DNA from: Saccharicrinis fermentans DSM 9555 = JCM 21142
GTDB lineage: Bacteria; Bacteroidota; Bacteroidia; Bacteroidales; Marinilabiliaceae
Assembly: GCF_000517085.1 (NCBI RefSeq)
Contig: NZ_KI912107.1
Coordinates: 1,922,398-1,986,397 of the forward strand
Reading direction: 5' to 3'
DNA length: 64,000 nucleotides
Below are positions 1 through 8,597 of this stretch, piece after piece; positions within the stretch are counted from its first letter, which is position 1, and every line of letters begins with the position of its first letter. A model generated the notes under the pieces. It ran no database searches, was not told where the DNA came from, and saw only the letters and a program-made list of their open reading frames with translations. The position numbers and the translations under genes were made by a program.

Positions 1-388
1 GAGAAGTAGTAATTTCAATGCCCTGTTGCGTACGACCTTTGATAATAGCTTTGTCATGAATGGTTTTCACCTTAAACATTTTCATCTTGGCGCCAACACC
101 CCCCACCAACTTATTCACCACTTTCTGTTTTCGACTCATCATTTTCGAAAAATCAAAGCCTACCTCTTTGGCCTCAATGCCATATTTGACTCCCCCAAAA
201 GCATTATCATAAAGCTTGGCACTATATAACAATGTTTTGGTAGGTATACACCCTTCATTTAAACAGACACCACCCAACGCTTTCTTTTCTATTAAAACTA
301 CTTTTAATCCCTTGGCCCCGGCCCGCTCTGCAGCCACATATCCACCAGGCCCTCCACCAATGATTGCTAAATCATACATATATTTCAT
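1..388 (-). CDS. lpdA: Dihydrolipoyl dehydrogenase (E3), N-terminal part, runs off the window
   Basis: FAD/NAD-dependent flavoprotein that reoxidises the dihydrolipoyl group of E2 in 2-oxoacid dehydrogenase complexes (cytoplasm). The minus-strand translation begins MKYMYDLAIIGGGPGGYVAAE, a dinucleotide-binding GGGPGG fold at the extreme N-terminus. This is followed by GGVCLNEGCIPTK, with the redox-active CxxxxC disulfide pair. About 129 codons are visible; the usual protein is about 450-470 residues, so the rest lies left of base 1. I chose the ATG at 388 because it puts the Rossmann motif at the usual distance; an in-frame ATG at 400 is the alternative. It sits 84 bp downstream of the E2 gene on the same strand, so the two are probably co-transcribed. 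The E1 subunits are not in the window. Confidence 0.93.
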   Translation of the reverse strand, partial: MKYMYDLAIIGGGPGGYVAAERAGAKGLKVVLIEKKALGGVCLNEGCIPTKTLLYSAKLYDNAFGGVKYGIEAKEVGFDFSKMMSRKQKVVNKLVGGVGAKMKMFKVKTIHDKAIIKGRTQQGIEITTS

Positions 389-472
389 TTTTACAGTCAT
401 TAAGCAGGGATAGAATAAGGAGTCTATAGCTCCCTATCCTGAAATCCCATCTTTCTAAAAACTATTTACGAA

Positions 473-1792
473 TCAAAAATCTATTTCCATTTTCTCTACT
501 TCTATGGCTATTTGTTTTAAAAAACGAGTAGCCATTCCTCCATCTAATGCTTGATGATCATAAGTAAGACTTAATCCAATGTAAGGAACAAAACCATAAA
601 CACCTCCACCTAAATCTGCAGGTCGTGGAACGATAGTATTAACACCCAGTATCGCGACTTGAGGCAGATTAATAACCGGAGTAAACATTTCCACTCCATA
701 ATTTCCTAAGTTAGAAACGGTAAACGAGGCAGCTTCAGACGCCAATAATGATGGATCTACACTTCCCTGTCGACAGGACTCTGCTACTTCCTTAAACTGT
801 CGCGAAAGACCCGCAATAGATAAATCATCAGCATTCTTAATCACCGGCACCATCAATCCACGATCTGTATCTACAGCCAAGCCCAAGTGGACTTTATTAA
901 AATACTTCACACTATCACCTAAAAAATGTGCGTTGGCATCAGGAAACTTCTTTAGAGCCTTGATAACAGCCAGACATACCATATCATTAATGGTAATATT
1001 AGGCGCCCCTTCCTTGGCTTTTACTTGTTGTCTAAGTTTCATAATGCGACGTGCATCTGCACCTAAATGATGCGTGAGTTGCGCTGAATTTTGCAAGGAA
1101 GCATGCATGGCTTTTGCAATCAACTTACGTATATGTGGTAATTTCCTAATCTCATAATCTTCGGCATACACAGGATTGGTAGAAGTCAAATCCACCGCTT
1201 TCACCGTACCGGCCAACCCCGATCCGTTCCTTTCCCCTTGTAAACCTTCCGCTCTAGCCACTTCTTTTGCCAACGGTGTCATTTTAGTCCGAGACGCCAA
1301 ATAGGCTTGTATATCCCTCTCTATCACCCGGCCTTCCGGACCTGTTCCTACAATTGCTTCATATGCAACAAGCTCTTTATCTGCTATTTTTTTTGCACGG
1401 GGAGAAATCTTCACCTTTTCACCTGCAACAACATCTTTACTTTGAAACTCCTTTACCTCTTCAACAACCACCTCATTATCAATAGGAATTTCCTCCACTG
1501 CCCCCTCGTTTAATACAGTAGTATTTCCGGGTTTATATTCCTCTATACTTTCTCCAGCCATACCTATTACAGCAATATTTTGCAAAACAGGAACTTCATC
1601 CCCTTCGACACAAAATACAGCTAAAAGAATACCTTCTTCGGTGGCCTCTTCTTCAAATGATGCCTTATCGGTTTCATATGCAAACAACATATCGCCTTTT
1701 TTAACTTCGTCTCCTACCTTTTTATACCATTCGGTAAATATGCAGGATTCAACGGACTGCCCTTGTCGGGGCATTATAACAACTGTAGCCAT
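473..1792 (-). CDS. Dihydrolipoamide acyltransferase, E2 of a 2-oxoacid dehydrogenase complex
   Basis: Core acyltransferase of a pyruvate/acetoin/branched-chain-type dehydrogenase, 439 residues. Visible domains in order are: lipoyl domain (about 1-80) with the lipoylated Lys43 in ETDKAS; a Pro/Glu-rich linker; a peripheral subunit-binding motif (ISPRAKKIA...GTGPEGRV, about 129-165); a second, weaker subunit-binding-like motif (TPLAKEVA...GSGLAGTV, about 172-200); and the catalytic domain ending in DHQALDGG. The catalytic His and Asp are kept, while the commonest form of that motif has Arg instead of Gln. The next gene downstream encodes E3. Substrate specificity cannot be read from E2 alone, and E1 is not here. 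The start is an ATG with the lipoyl domain beginning directly after it. The divergent neighbour is a GntR regulator. Confidence 0.93.
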   Translation of the reverse strand: MATVVIMPRQGQSVESCIFTEWYKKVGDEVKKGDMLFAYETDKASFEEEATEEGILLAVFCVEGDEVPVLQNIAVIGMAGESIEEYKPGNTTVLNEGAVEEIPIDNEVVVEEVKEFQSKDVVAGEKVKISPRAKKIADKELVAYEAIVGTGPEGRVIERDIQAYLASRTKMTPLAKEVARAEGLQGERNGSGLAGTVKAVDLTSTNPVYAEDYEIRKLPHIRKLIAKAMHASLQNSAQLTHHLGADARRIMKLRQQVKAKEGAPNITINDMVCLAVIKALKKFPDANAHFLGDSVKYFNKVHLGLAVDTDRGLMVPVIKNADDLSIAGLSRQFKEVAESCRQGSVDPSLLASEAASFTVSNLGNYGVEMFTPVINLPQVAILGVNTIVPRPADLGGGVYGFVPYIGLSLTYDHQALDGGMATRFLKQIAIEVEKMEIDF

Positions 1793-1827
1793 TTCTTAAA
1801 ATATTTTACATCAAATTTAATTACCTC

Positions 1828-1845
1828 AACTTGTATTTACAAGTT
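1828..1845. promoter_or_regulatory. Inverted repeat, candidate FucR/GntR operator 1
   Basis: Perfect 8-bp inverted repeat AACTTGTA-TT-TACAAGTT in the divergent gap between the E2 gene and the GntR regulator. The half-site ACTTGTA recurs in operator 2. Short AT-rich dyads with this spacing are typical of HutC-type GntR regulators. Binding by the neighbouring regulator is an inference. Confidence 0.5.
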
Positions 1846-1895
1846 AATATCAATAAAAAGCATTAACTCTTCGTATTCAATAGTTTAAACTATTT

Positions 1896-1910
1896 TACAA
1901 GTTACTTGTA
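1896..1910. promoter_or_regulatory. Inverted repeat, candidate FucR/GntR operator 2
   Basis: Perfect 7-bp inverted repeat TACAAGT-T-ACTTGTA with the same half-site as operator 1, about 50 bp away, and the two arms in opposite order. It overlaps the candidate -33 element of the regulator's own promoter, which fits negative autoregulation (inference). A separate perfect palindrome, TAGTTTAAACTA, lies just upstream at 1881-1892. Confidence 0.5.
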
Positions 1911-1936
1911 TATACATTTAAAATAACCTATCTTTA
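1905..1936 (+). promoter_or_regulatory. Candidate promoter of the GntR regulator
   Basis: TATCTTTA at 1929-1936 matches seven of eight positions of the Bacteroidota -7 box TAnnTTTG. CTTG at 1905-1908 lies 20 bp upstream as a possible -33 box. This would give a leader of about 140 nt, so a second, closer promoter is possible. Confidence 0.3.
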
Positions 1937-2078
1937 CAAAACAAACAGTTAAAAGAGCATCAAATGACAAACAGGATACTGTTTAGAATAACTGAATGAG
2001 TGAAATATTTTAGTACTTTGACGCTTCCCAAAAAGAATGATTAATTTTGGCACTCTTATCGAGATATAAAGAAGAAAC

Positions 2079-2798
2079 ATGATCAATAAAAAAGGATTAC
2101 CTCCATACAAAGTGGTATATGAAATATTACGCAAACGCATTACCGATGGCATCTATCAAAAAGGAGATATTCTCCCATCCGAAAACGAACTGTGCACCAC
2201 CCATGAAGTAACCCGACCAACGATACGTAAAGCGTTAGACAGGCTGGTGCACGAAGGTTACATTAGAAAAAAACAAGGAAAAGGAAGCATTGTACAAGGA
2301 CAACCGCACGGCGTAGGAATCTTATCACTCTCAGGAACAACTTCAGCCATTGGGAAAGAGAATCTTCAGACAAAAATAATCATTAAGCCACATTTGGAAA
2401 AATTTGAAGATAAAGCTTTTGGTTTTCCATTGCAAACGATTGAAAAAGAAGTAGGCTGCTACCGACTAGAACGTCTGCGCATTGTCAACAACAATCCGGT
2501 CTTCTACGATATCACACTCATTCCCAACATAAACATCCCGCGTTTTGCCAATAGAAATTTTGAAAACCGCTCCCTATTTGGCATTATGCGCAAAGCCTAC
2601 CAAATTGAAGTAACCGGAGGAGAGCAAAAGCTATTGGCCATTTCAGCCGACGAAAAACTACAAGAATACTTCAGACTTAAATCAGAACAGCCAATACTCA
2701 GGCTCGACCGAAAAATGGAAACCAATAAAGAAGGCTTTTTCTTTTACAGCCAGGTATATTGTAACACAGCCGATTACGGCTTATACGGCACTTTTTGA
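2079..2798 (+). CDS. fucR: GntR-family (HutC/UTRA) transcriptional regulator, probable fucose repressor FucR
   Basis: DNA-binding regulator of 239 residues. Residues about 8-72 form a GntR winged helix-turn-helix (ITDGIYQKGDILPSENEL, then VTRPTIRKALDRLVHEGYI and a KKQGKGS wing). Residues about 95-235 fit a UTRA ligand-binding domain, as in HutC-type GntR proteins. In Bacteroides thetaiotaomicron the fucose operon is headed by a GntR-type repressor called FucR that senses L-fucose. Here the gene lies just before fucI-fucK-fucP-aldolase, separated only by an AraC gene on the other strand. By analogy it should repress the fuc genes and release them on fucose or a catabolite. Two inverted repeats (1828-1845, 1896-1910) upstream are candidate autoregulatory sites. 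No obvious copy of the same repeat was found before fucI, which leaves the target open. Confidence 0.8.
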   Translation: MINKKGLPPYKVVYEILRKRITDGIYQKGDILPSENELCTTHEVTRPTIRKALDRLVHEGYIRKKQGKGSIVQGQPHGVGILSLSGTTSAIGKENLQTKIIIKPHLEKFEDKAFGFPLQTIEKEVGCYRLERLRIVNNNPVFYDITLIPNINIPRFANRNFENRSLFGIMRKAYQIEVTGGEQKLLAISADEKLQEYFRLKSEQPILRLDRKMETNKEGFFFYSQVYCNTADYGLYGTF

Positions 2799-2836
2799 TT
2801 CCATCCCAATTCGACCGAGCTACTCACCAAGCACCC

Positions 2837-3790
2837 TTATTTTATCCCGTACTCCTTTCGGTATTTAGCCGGCGCTATACTAGTAAGCTGTTTAAATATT
2901 CTGGAAAAATGATATCTATCGGCAAACCCTGTTTTTACGGCCACTTCATCGATTGACATATTAGAGTGATGCAATAGAATACATGCCTTATCAATTCTTT
3001 TTCTTTTCACATATTTTTGAGGAGACACACCTATTTCTTCAGTGAACAAACGAGTAAAAGCATTGGTTGCCAATCGCGCCCTATTGGCCAATATCTGATT
3101 ATTTAACTCTCTACCCACATTCATCTCCACATAATTTAACACCTCCAATATTCGATGATTTTTGGTTACCAAATCCCAACTTTCTTCGGGCAGCTCAGCC
3201 AGCAGATCACCAATTAAGGATTGAATAGCCAAGCTTGAATAAAAACTAAAACGTGCATTCTCGTAATTCAGATGCCTTTTAATAATCTGCAATTTTTCCC
3301 TCAGATGCTCCGTTAAGTCGAAAATATAAATACCTGGTGAAATATTATCATAAGGCATCCCAATATTAAAATGGATAAAAAGATGCAATATATACTGATC
3401 ACTCAAATCTTTCATTTCCGCCAAACGAGCGCTCACCCTCCCCCCCTTCAAAGAATAGCCTATTTCTGGAATTTTATGATCATACATACGGGTAGCATAA
3501 GCTGTATTGGGAGCAATCATCACCACCTTATCGGGCGTTAATGCATATTCCTTACCATCATACATCACCATAGCCCCCTGATAACTATTATGATATATAC
3601 GCCAATAAGGAAATGACAACTCTTTAAATTCCCAATGCTGCAACCACCAATACCGGCAACAATGCAATTGTAGATTATAACGAGGAAACAACTGTATTAT
3701 ATCAGACGGATCACCCTTATCTGGTATTTTCTTTAAAGCATCCATGGGCACAATGTTTAAAACAGATACAAATATACAACAATTGAACAT
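2837..3790 (-). CDS. AraC-family transcriptional regulator
   Basis: Protein of 317 residues with an N-terminal sensor region of cupin type (about 30-170; visible stretch YALTPDKVVMIAPNTAY) and a C-terminal AraC double helix-turn-helix. The latter covers about 215-315 and includes the recognition segment MSIDEVAVKTGFADRYHFSRIF followed by a P-x-KYRKE end. It is divergent from fucI, 77 bp away, and convergent with fucR, so it is placed to activate the fucose operon or sense the glycan. The first 15 residues resemble no conserved start, and an internal ATG at 3745 (MDALKKIP) may be the real one. That would widen the divergent promoter region to about 120 bp. The ligand is unknown. Confidence 0.85.
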   Translation of the reverse strand: MFNCCIFVSVLNIVPMDALKKIPDKGDPSDIIQLFPRYNLQLHCCRYWWLQHWEFKELSFPYWRIYHNSYQGAMVMYDGKEYALTPDKVVMIAPNTAYATRMYDHKIPEIGYSLKGGRVSARLAEMKDLSDQYILHLFIHFNIGMPYDNISPGIYIFDLTEHLREKLQIIKRHLNYENARFSFYSSLAIQSLIGDLLAELPEESWDLVTKNHRILEVLNYVEMNVGRELNNQILANRARLATNAFTRLFTEEIGVSPQKYVKRKRIDKACILLHHSNMSIDEVAVKTGFADRYHFSRIFKQLTSIAPAKYRKEYGIK

Positions 3791-3867
3791 TTACTTAATA
3801 CCTAAAGGATCACATTTTTGTAAGGTAAAATAATACGATCAGTCACATTAAAATAATATCTACAAAA

Positions 3868-5655
3868 ATGGCAAACAGATTAATTGGCGATTTACCGAAA
3901 GTAGGAATCAGACCGGTAATCGACGGAAGAGAAAATGGAGTACGTGAATCCTTAGAAACACAGGTAATGGATCTCGCAAAAGCAGCTGCTCAGTTTATCG
4001 AAGAAAACCTAAGGTTTCCTAGTGGTGAAAAAGTAGAATGTGTAATTGCCGACACATGTATTGGAGGTGTAGCCGAGGCAGCTATGTGTGCCAATAAATT
4101 CAAAAAAGAAGGCGTAGGCGTATCTCTTACGGTAACTCCTTGTTGGTGCTATGGAACCGAAGTGATGGATACAGATCCTTTATTGCCTAAGGCTGTTTGG
4201 GGATTTAATGGTACCGAGCGCCCCGGAGCAGTATATTTAGCTGCCGCACTGGCTGGCTACACCCAAAAAGGACTACCTACCTTTGGTATCTATGGACGCG
4301 ATGTGCAAGATGCAGGTGACACCACCATACCTGCCGATGTTCAGGATAAGCTACTTCGCTTTGTAAAATCAGCACTTGCGGTGGCACAAATGAACGGTAA
4401 ATCATATCTATCATTAGGGTATAGCTCCATGGGCATTGCCGGATCAATGGTAGATAGTAACTTTTTTCAGGACTATTTAGGTATCCGTACCGAATTCGTT
4501 GAGTCTGTAGAAATTTTGCGTCGTATCGACCAAGGAATCTATGACGAAGAAGAGTTCCAAAAAGCACTGGCATGGACAAAAGAAAACTGTAAAGAAGGGG
4601 AAGATAGAAATAATCCGGAAGACCAAATAGATCAAGCACAGAAAGAGGTAGAATGGGAGTTGGTTATTAAAATGACTTTGATTTGCCGGGATATGATGAT
4701 TGGCAATCAAAAACTAATTGACAAAGGATATAGAGAAGAAGGACTGGGTAGAAACGCCATTTTAGGTGGTTTCCAGGGACAACGCCAATGGACTGATTAT
4801 AAACCAAATGCAGACTTTACTGAAGCGATTTTAAATTCTTCTTTCGACTGGAATGGTATACGTCAAGCCTTTGTTTTTGCAACTGAAAACGATAGTCTCA
4901 ACAGTGTATCTATGTTATTTGGGCACCTACTGAGTAATACAGCTCAAATATTTTCTGATGTTAGAACATACTGGAGCCCCGATGCCATAAAACGTGTTAC
5001 CGGCAAAGAACTAACAGGACTTGCAAAAGGTGGTATCATCCACTTAATCAATTCTGGTTCTACCACATTAGATGCAACCGCACAACAAAGAGATGCAGAC
5101 GGCAATCCTGTTATGAAACCATTCTGGGAAATAACAGAAGAAGAAGCACAAAAATGTTTAGATAATACAGTATGGCCCCCTGCTAACCGGGGATATTTTA
5201 GAGGAGGCGGTTTTTCTTCTTTATTTAAAACGGAAGGAGAAATGCCTGTTACCATGTGTCGTTTAAATATGGTCAAAGGACAAGGGCCTGTGCTTCAGAT
5301 TGCGGAGGGATGGACCGTTGAGTTACCAGAAGACATCCATCAGGTATTGAACGAAAGAACCGACCCAACCTGGCCAACAACCTGGTTTGTACCCAGAACC
5401 AATGGAGAAGGTGCTTTTAAAGATGTATATTCAGTTATGGCTAACTGGGGAGCAAATCACGGAGCTATTAGTTACGGACATATTGGTGCCGACCTGATTA
5501 CTTTGGCCTCCATGCTCCGCATACCCGTGAATATGCACAATGTGTCGGAAGACAAAATATTCCGTCCTAGCGCATGGTCTGCATTTGGTGAGGATAAAGA
5601 AGGATCTGATTATAGAGCTTGTGCCACCTATGGGCCATTATACGGCATGAAATAA
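3868..5655 (+). CDS. fucI: L-fucose isomerase
   Basis: Converts L-fucose to L-fuculose, the first step of fucose breakdown (cytoplasm, Mn2+-dependent). It has 595 residues, the usual length. The metal and catalytic residues of E. coli FucI (Glu337, Asp361, His528) appear with a constant shift of three: Glu340 in ATENDSLN, Asp364 in FSDVRTYW and His531 in [10 protein letters not shown]. The start is an ATG right after the leader. It heads the run fucI-fucK-fucP-aldolase on the plus strand. The 141-bp gap before fucK is unusually long for this operon and contains a long inverted repeat. Confidence 0.97.
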   Translation: MANRLIGDLPKVGIRPVIDGRENGVRESLETQVMDLAKAAAQFIEENLRFPSGEKVECVIADTCIGGVAEAAMCANKFKKEGVGVSLTVTPCWCYGTEVMDTDPLLPKAVWGFNGTERPGAVYLAAALAGYTQKGLPTFGIYGRDVQDAGDTTIPADVQDKLLRFVKSALAVAQMNGKSYLSLGYSSMGIAGSMVDSNFFQDYLGIRTEFVESVEILRRIDQGIYDEEEFQKALAWTKENCKEGEDRNNPEDQIDQAQKEVEWELVIKMTLICRDMMIGNQKLIDKGYREEGLGRNAILGGFQGQRQWTDYKPNADFTEAILNSSFDWNGIRQAFVFATENDSLNSVSMLFGHLLSNTAQIFSDVRTYWSPDAIKRVTGKELTGLAKGGIIHLINSGSTTLDATAQQRDADGNPVMKPFWEITEEEAQKCLDNTVWPPANRGYFRGGGFSSLFKTEGEMPVTMCRLNMVKGQGPVLQIAEGWTVELPEDIHQVLNERTDPTWPTTWFVPRTNGEGAFKDVYSVMANWGANHGAISYGHIGADLITLASMLRIPVNMHNVSEDKIFRPSAWSAFGEDKEGSDYRACATYGPLYGMK

Positions 5656-5684
5656 TTTTAATTTTAAAACCAATAATCTACCAC

Positions 5685-5779
5685 GGACTTTCTTAAGGCA
5701 ACATTATCCAGTTTAAATACAGGGCAAAAAATTGATAATGAACCAATCGTAGTATTGACAAATGCGCTTAAGAAAGTCC
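5685..5779 (+). other. Paired inverted repeats in the fucI-fucK intercistronic gap
   Basis: A perfect 13-bp inverted repeat (GGACTTTCTTAAG at 5685-5697, CTTAAGAAAGTCC at 5767-5779) encloses a second one (CATTATC about 5702-5708, GATAATG about 5733-5740). In RNA this would fold into a nested stem ending 17 nt before the fucK ATG at 5797. No U-run follows, so it is not a standard terminator. A role in fucK translation or mRNA processing is inferred. Confidence 0.4.
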
Positions 5780-5796
5780 TGCTTAGATACTCTGAT

Positions 5797-7272
5797 ATGC
5801 ATAAAAAAGATATAGCAATAGTTTTTGACTGTGGCGCCACTAACGTTCGGGTAATCGCAATGGACAAGACCGGCAACATATTAGCCTCACATGCCATGCC
5901 CAACGAAACTGATGAAGATCCTTATTTTCCGGGAGGTAGAATATGGGATTTGGAAAAATTATGGAGCAAGCTATGTAAAGCTGCAAAAATTGTTACCGGA
6001 GAAATTGATACAGAACGTATTATTGGTACTACCGTCACCACTTTTGGAGTAGACGGAGCCTTTACGGACAAAAAGGGTGAGATACTTTATCCAGTTATTT
6101 CATGGCAATGCCAACGTACTGCACCTATCATGAATCACATCGATAAATATATACCACTGGAAGAGGTATATAAGTGCAGTGGCGTATACCCTTATGCATT
6201 TAACACCATCAATAAAATGATCTGGTTTAAAGAAAACAGACCGGACATTATTGAAAAAGCGCATCGTTTTTTATTTATACCTTCATTATTAATCCACAAA
6301 TTAACCGGATCGTTACTAAACGAATCCACCATGATGGGCACCTCCATGATGGCTGATTTAAAAAAACGAGATTTTTCTAACAAAATATTAAAAACATTAC
6401 ACCTAGATAAAGAGATATTTGGACCCATTGCCAATCCGGGTGACAAAGCCGGTGAAGTAACACTGGAGTCATCTCAAATTACAGGTATTCCCCAAGGCAC
6501 TCCTGCATTTTTAGCTGGTCATGACACTCAGTTTGCCATATTTGGATCCGGAGCGCAGTTAAATCAACCAGTATTAAGTTCGGGCACTTGGGAAATATTG
6601 ATGACCCGAAGTAAATCTTTCTCAGCATCACAACACGACCTAGCCAACAACTTAACAACCGAAGCAGACTCAATACCTGATGTATACAACATTGGACAAA
6701 ACTGGTTAGGCTCTGGCGTACTGGAATGGTTCTCTCGCAATTTCTATCCCGAATTAACAGGAGATCAACTATACCAAAAAATGATCAAAGATGCAGAACA
6801 AGAACTTCCCGGAGCACAAGGCATTACAGTAGACCCTGCATTTTACGATGATGGATCCAGCGTAAATTCAGGTACCATCACAGGCTTGACCATCGGTACA
6901 AAAAGAGGACAACTATACCGGGCTTTTCTGGAGAGCCTCGCCTTCAGGCTGCGTGAAGGACTTGAAGCACTAGAAACAGCCGGAAACTTTAAAGCAGAAA
7001 GAATTATATGCGTAGGCGGTGGGTCCAAGAACAAGTTATGGAACCAACTACGAGCCGACATTTGCAATACCCCTATTCAACTAATTGATCAAAAAGAAAC
7101 TACAGTATTGGGAGCATCTATGTTTGTATTTGCCGGAGCGGGCATTTTCAAATCTGCCGAAGAAGCACGTAAAAACATCACTTACAACCCTCAGGTAATT
7201 TACCCTTCCGACAACAGAAAAGTATACGACCAACTGTATAGCAACTATTTAACCTTTAAAAAATCAATCTAA
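5797..7272 (+). CDS. fucK: L-fuculokinase (FGGY family)
   Basis: ATP-dependent kinase making L-fuculose 1-phosphate from L-fuculose. It has 491 residues from the ATG at 5797. I prefer this to an in-frame TTG at 5755 because IAIVFDCGATNVRVIAMD, the FGGY-type phosphate-binding start, should be near the N-terminus. Also visible are a central WQCQRT substrate-side segment, the GHDTQFAIFGSG stretch of the FGGY fold, and a C-terminal IICVGGGSKNKLWNQLRADI adenosine-binding motif. Rhamnulokinase is the closest alternative by family, but the place between fucI and fucP supports fuculose. The stop codon is 3 bp before fucP, so the two are tightly coupled. The region upstream carries a possible RNA stem. 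Confidence 0.9.
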   Translation: MHKKDIAIVFDCGATNVRVIAMDKTGNILASHAMPNETDEDPYFPGGRIWDLEKLWSKLCKAAKIVTGEIDTERIIGTTVTTFGVDGAFTDKKGEILYPVISWQCQRTAPIMNHIDKYIPLEEVYKCSGVYPYAFNTINKMIWFKENRPDIIEKAHRFLFIPSLLIHKLTGSLLNESTMMGTSMMADLKKRDFSNKILKTLHLDKEIFGPIANPGDKAGEVTLESSQITGIPQGTPAFLAGHDTQFAIFGSGAQLNQPVLSSGTWEILMTRSKSFSASQHDLANNLTTEADSIPDVYNIGQNWLGSGVLEWFSRNFYPELTGDQLYQKMIKDAEQELPGAQGITVDPAFYDDGSSVNSGTITGLTIGTKRGQLYRAFLESLAFRLREGLEALETAGNFKAERIICVGGGSKNKLWNQLRADICNTPIQLIDQKETTVLGASMFVFAGAGIFKSAEEARKNITYNPQVIYPSDNRKVYDQLYSNYLTFKKSI

Positions 7273-7275
7273 ATC

Positions 7276-8571
7276 ATGTCAACTCAAATTAAAGTTGTTG
7301 AAAAAAAATATCTCGTTCCCTTTATCATTATTACTAGTTTGTTTGCCTTGTGGGGTTTTGCCAATGATATTACCAACCCCATGGTAGCCGCATTTAAAAC
7401 GGTCATGGAGCTCACGAACACCAAAGCAACGCTGATACAATTTGCTTTTTATGGTGGATACACCACGATGGCTATACCTGCAGCCTTATTCGCACAAAAA
7501 TATAGCTATAAAAAGGGTGTCTTACTGGGCTTAAGCTTATATGCCACAGGTGCTTTATTATTTTATCCGGCAGCCCAGTTACAAATGTTTGGCTTTTTTG
7601 TCGGATCATTGTATATATTAACATTTGGCCTTGCATTTCTAGAAACAACATGTAACCCTTTTATTCTTTCTTTGGGAGCCAAAGAAACAGCTACACGTCG
7701 TTTAAATCTGGCTCAATCCTTTAACCCTATGGGATCTTTTTTAGGGATGATTGTGGCAGCCAGGTTTGTCTTGGCCAACTTAAATGCAGATAAACATTTT
7801 GATAAAGCAAATAATAAAATTGAATTCTCAACCTTAAATGAAGCAACAAAAGCAATGGATAGATTACATGATTTAGCTGTAATCAGAGATCCCTATGTTG
7901 CCTTAGGTCTAGTAGTACTAGCCATGCTAGTGGTGATTGCTGTGGTTAAAATGCCCGACACTGCCCATCACGAACAAATACACCCACTCCAGTCCATGAA
8001 GAGACTGATGAAAAACAAGGTATATAGAACTGGCGTAATTGCACAAATAGCTTATGTGGCTGCTCAAATCATGTGCTGGACATTTATCATTCAGTATGCT
8101 GAGAATTTAGGACTAAGCAAAGAAGCAGGGCAGTACCATAATATGGTTGCCATGGGAATGTTCATTCTCAGCCGTTTAGTCAGTACATTTATTTTAAAAT
8201 ACGTCAATGCCAGTAAGTTATTAATGTGGTTCGCCATTGGAGGCATAACAACTACAGCAGGTGCTATTTTAATAGTTGGCTTACCCGGCTTATACTGCTT
8301 AGTTGCCACATCCATATTTATGTCATTAATGTTCCCTACTATCTATGGTATTGCATTGGGAAACGTTGGTCAGGATACCACATTAGGATCTGCCGGTCTT
8401 GTGATGGCTATTGTTGGAGGCGCTATTATGCCAATGTTACAAGCTATGATTATGGATTTAAAAACGGTTGGACCCTTACCTGCGGTTAATGCATCCTTTA
8501 TCTTGCCTTTATTGTGCTTTGTAGTGATTGCATTATACGGAAAGTACTCTTATACAATATTAAATAAATAA
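7276..8571 (+). CDS. fucP: L-fucose:H+ symporter (MFS)
   Basis: Inner-membrane permease importing L-fucose with a proton. It has 431 residues with about 12 hydrophobic segments. The N-terminal ALWGFANDITNPMV carries the acidic residue matching the proton-coupling Asp of FucP. FLETTCNPFILSLG holds the Glu of the other conserved position, and RLNLAQSFNPMGSFLG is the usual loop. It begins 3 bp after fucK and lies 26 bp before the aldolase gene. Other FucP-family sugars (galactose, glucose) are possible, but the operon points to fucose released outside by the GH29 and beta-helix enzymes of this region. Confidence 0.92.
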   Translation: MSTQIKVVEKKYLVPFIIITSLFALWGFANDITNPMVAAFKTVMELTNTKATLIQFAFYGGYTTMAIPAALFAQKYSYKKGVLLGLSLYATGALLFYPAAQLQMFGFFVGSLYILTFGLAFLETTCNPFILSLGAKETATRRLNLAQSFNPMGSFLGMIVAARFVLANLNADKHFDKANNKIEFSTLNEATKAMDRLHDLAVIRDPYVALGLVVLAMLVVIAVVKMPDTAHHEQIHPLQSMKRLMKNKVYRTGVIAQIAYVAAQIMCWTFIIQYAENLGLSKEAGQYHNMVAMGMFILSRLVSTFILKYVNASKLLMWFAIGGITTTAGAILIVGLPGLYCLVATSIFMSLMFPTIYGIALGNVGQDTTLGSAGLVMAIVGGAIMPMLQAMIMDLKTVGPLPAVNASFILPLLCFVVIALYGKYSYTILNK

Positions 8572-8597
8572 TAAATCATTCATTAAAAAACAAGACA

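Noticed and set aside
5755-5796. Upstream in-frame TTG start for fucK giving 14 more residues
   Set aside because: The added residues lie inside the inverted repeat and do not look like protein. The ATG at 5797 places the kinase phosphate-binding motif at the normal N-terminal position.
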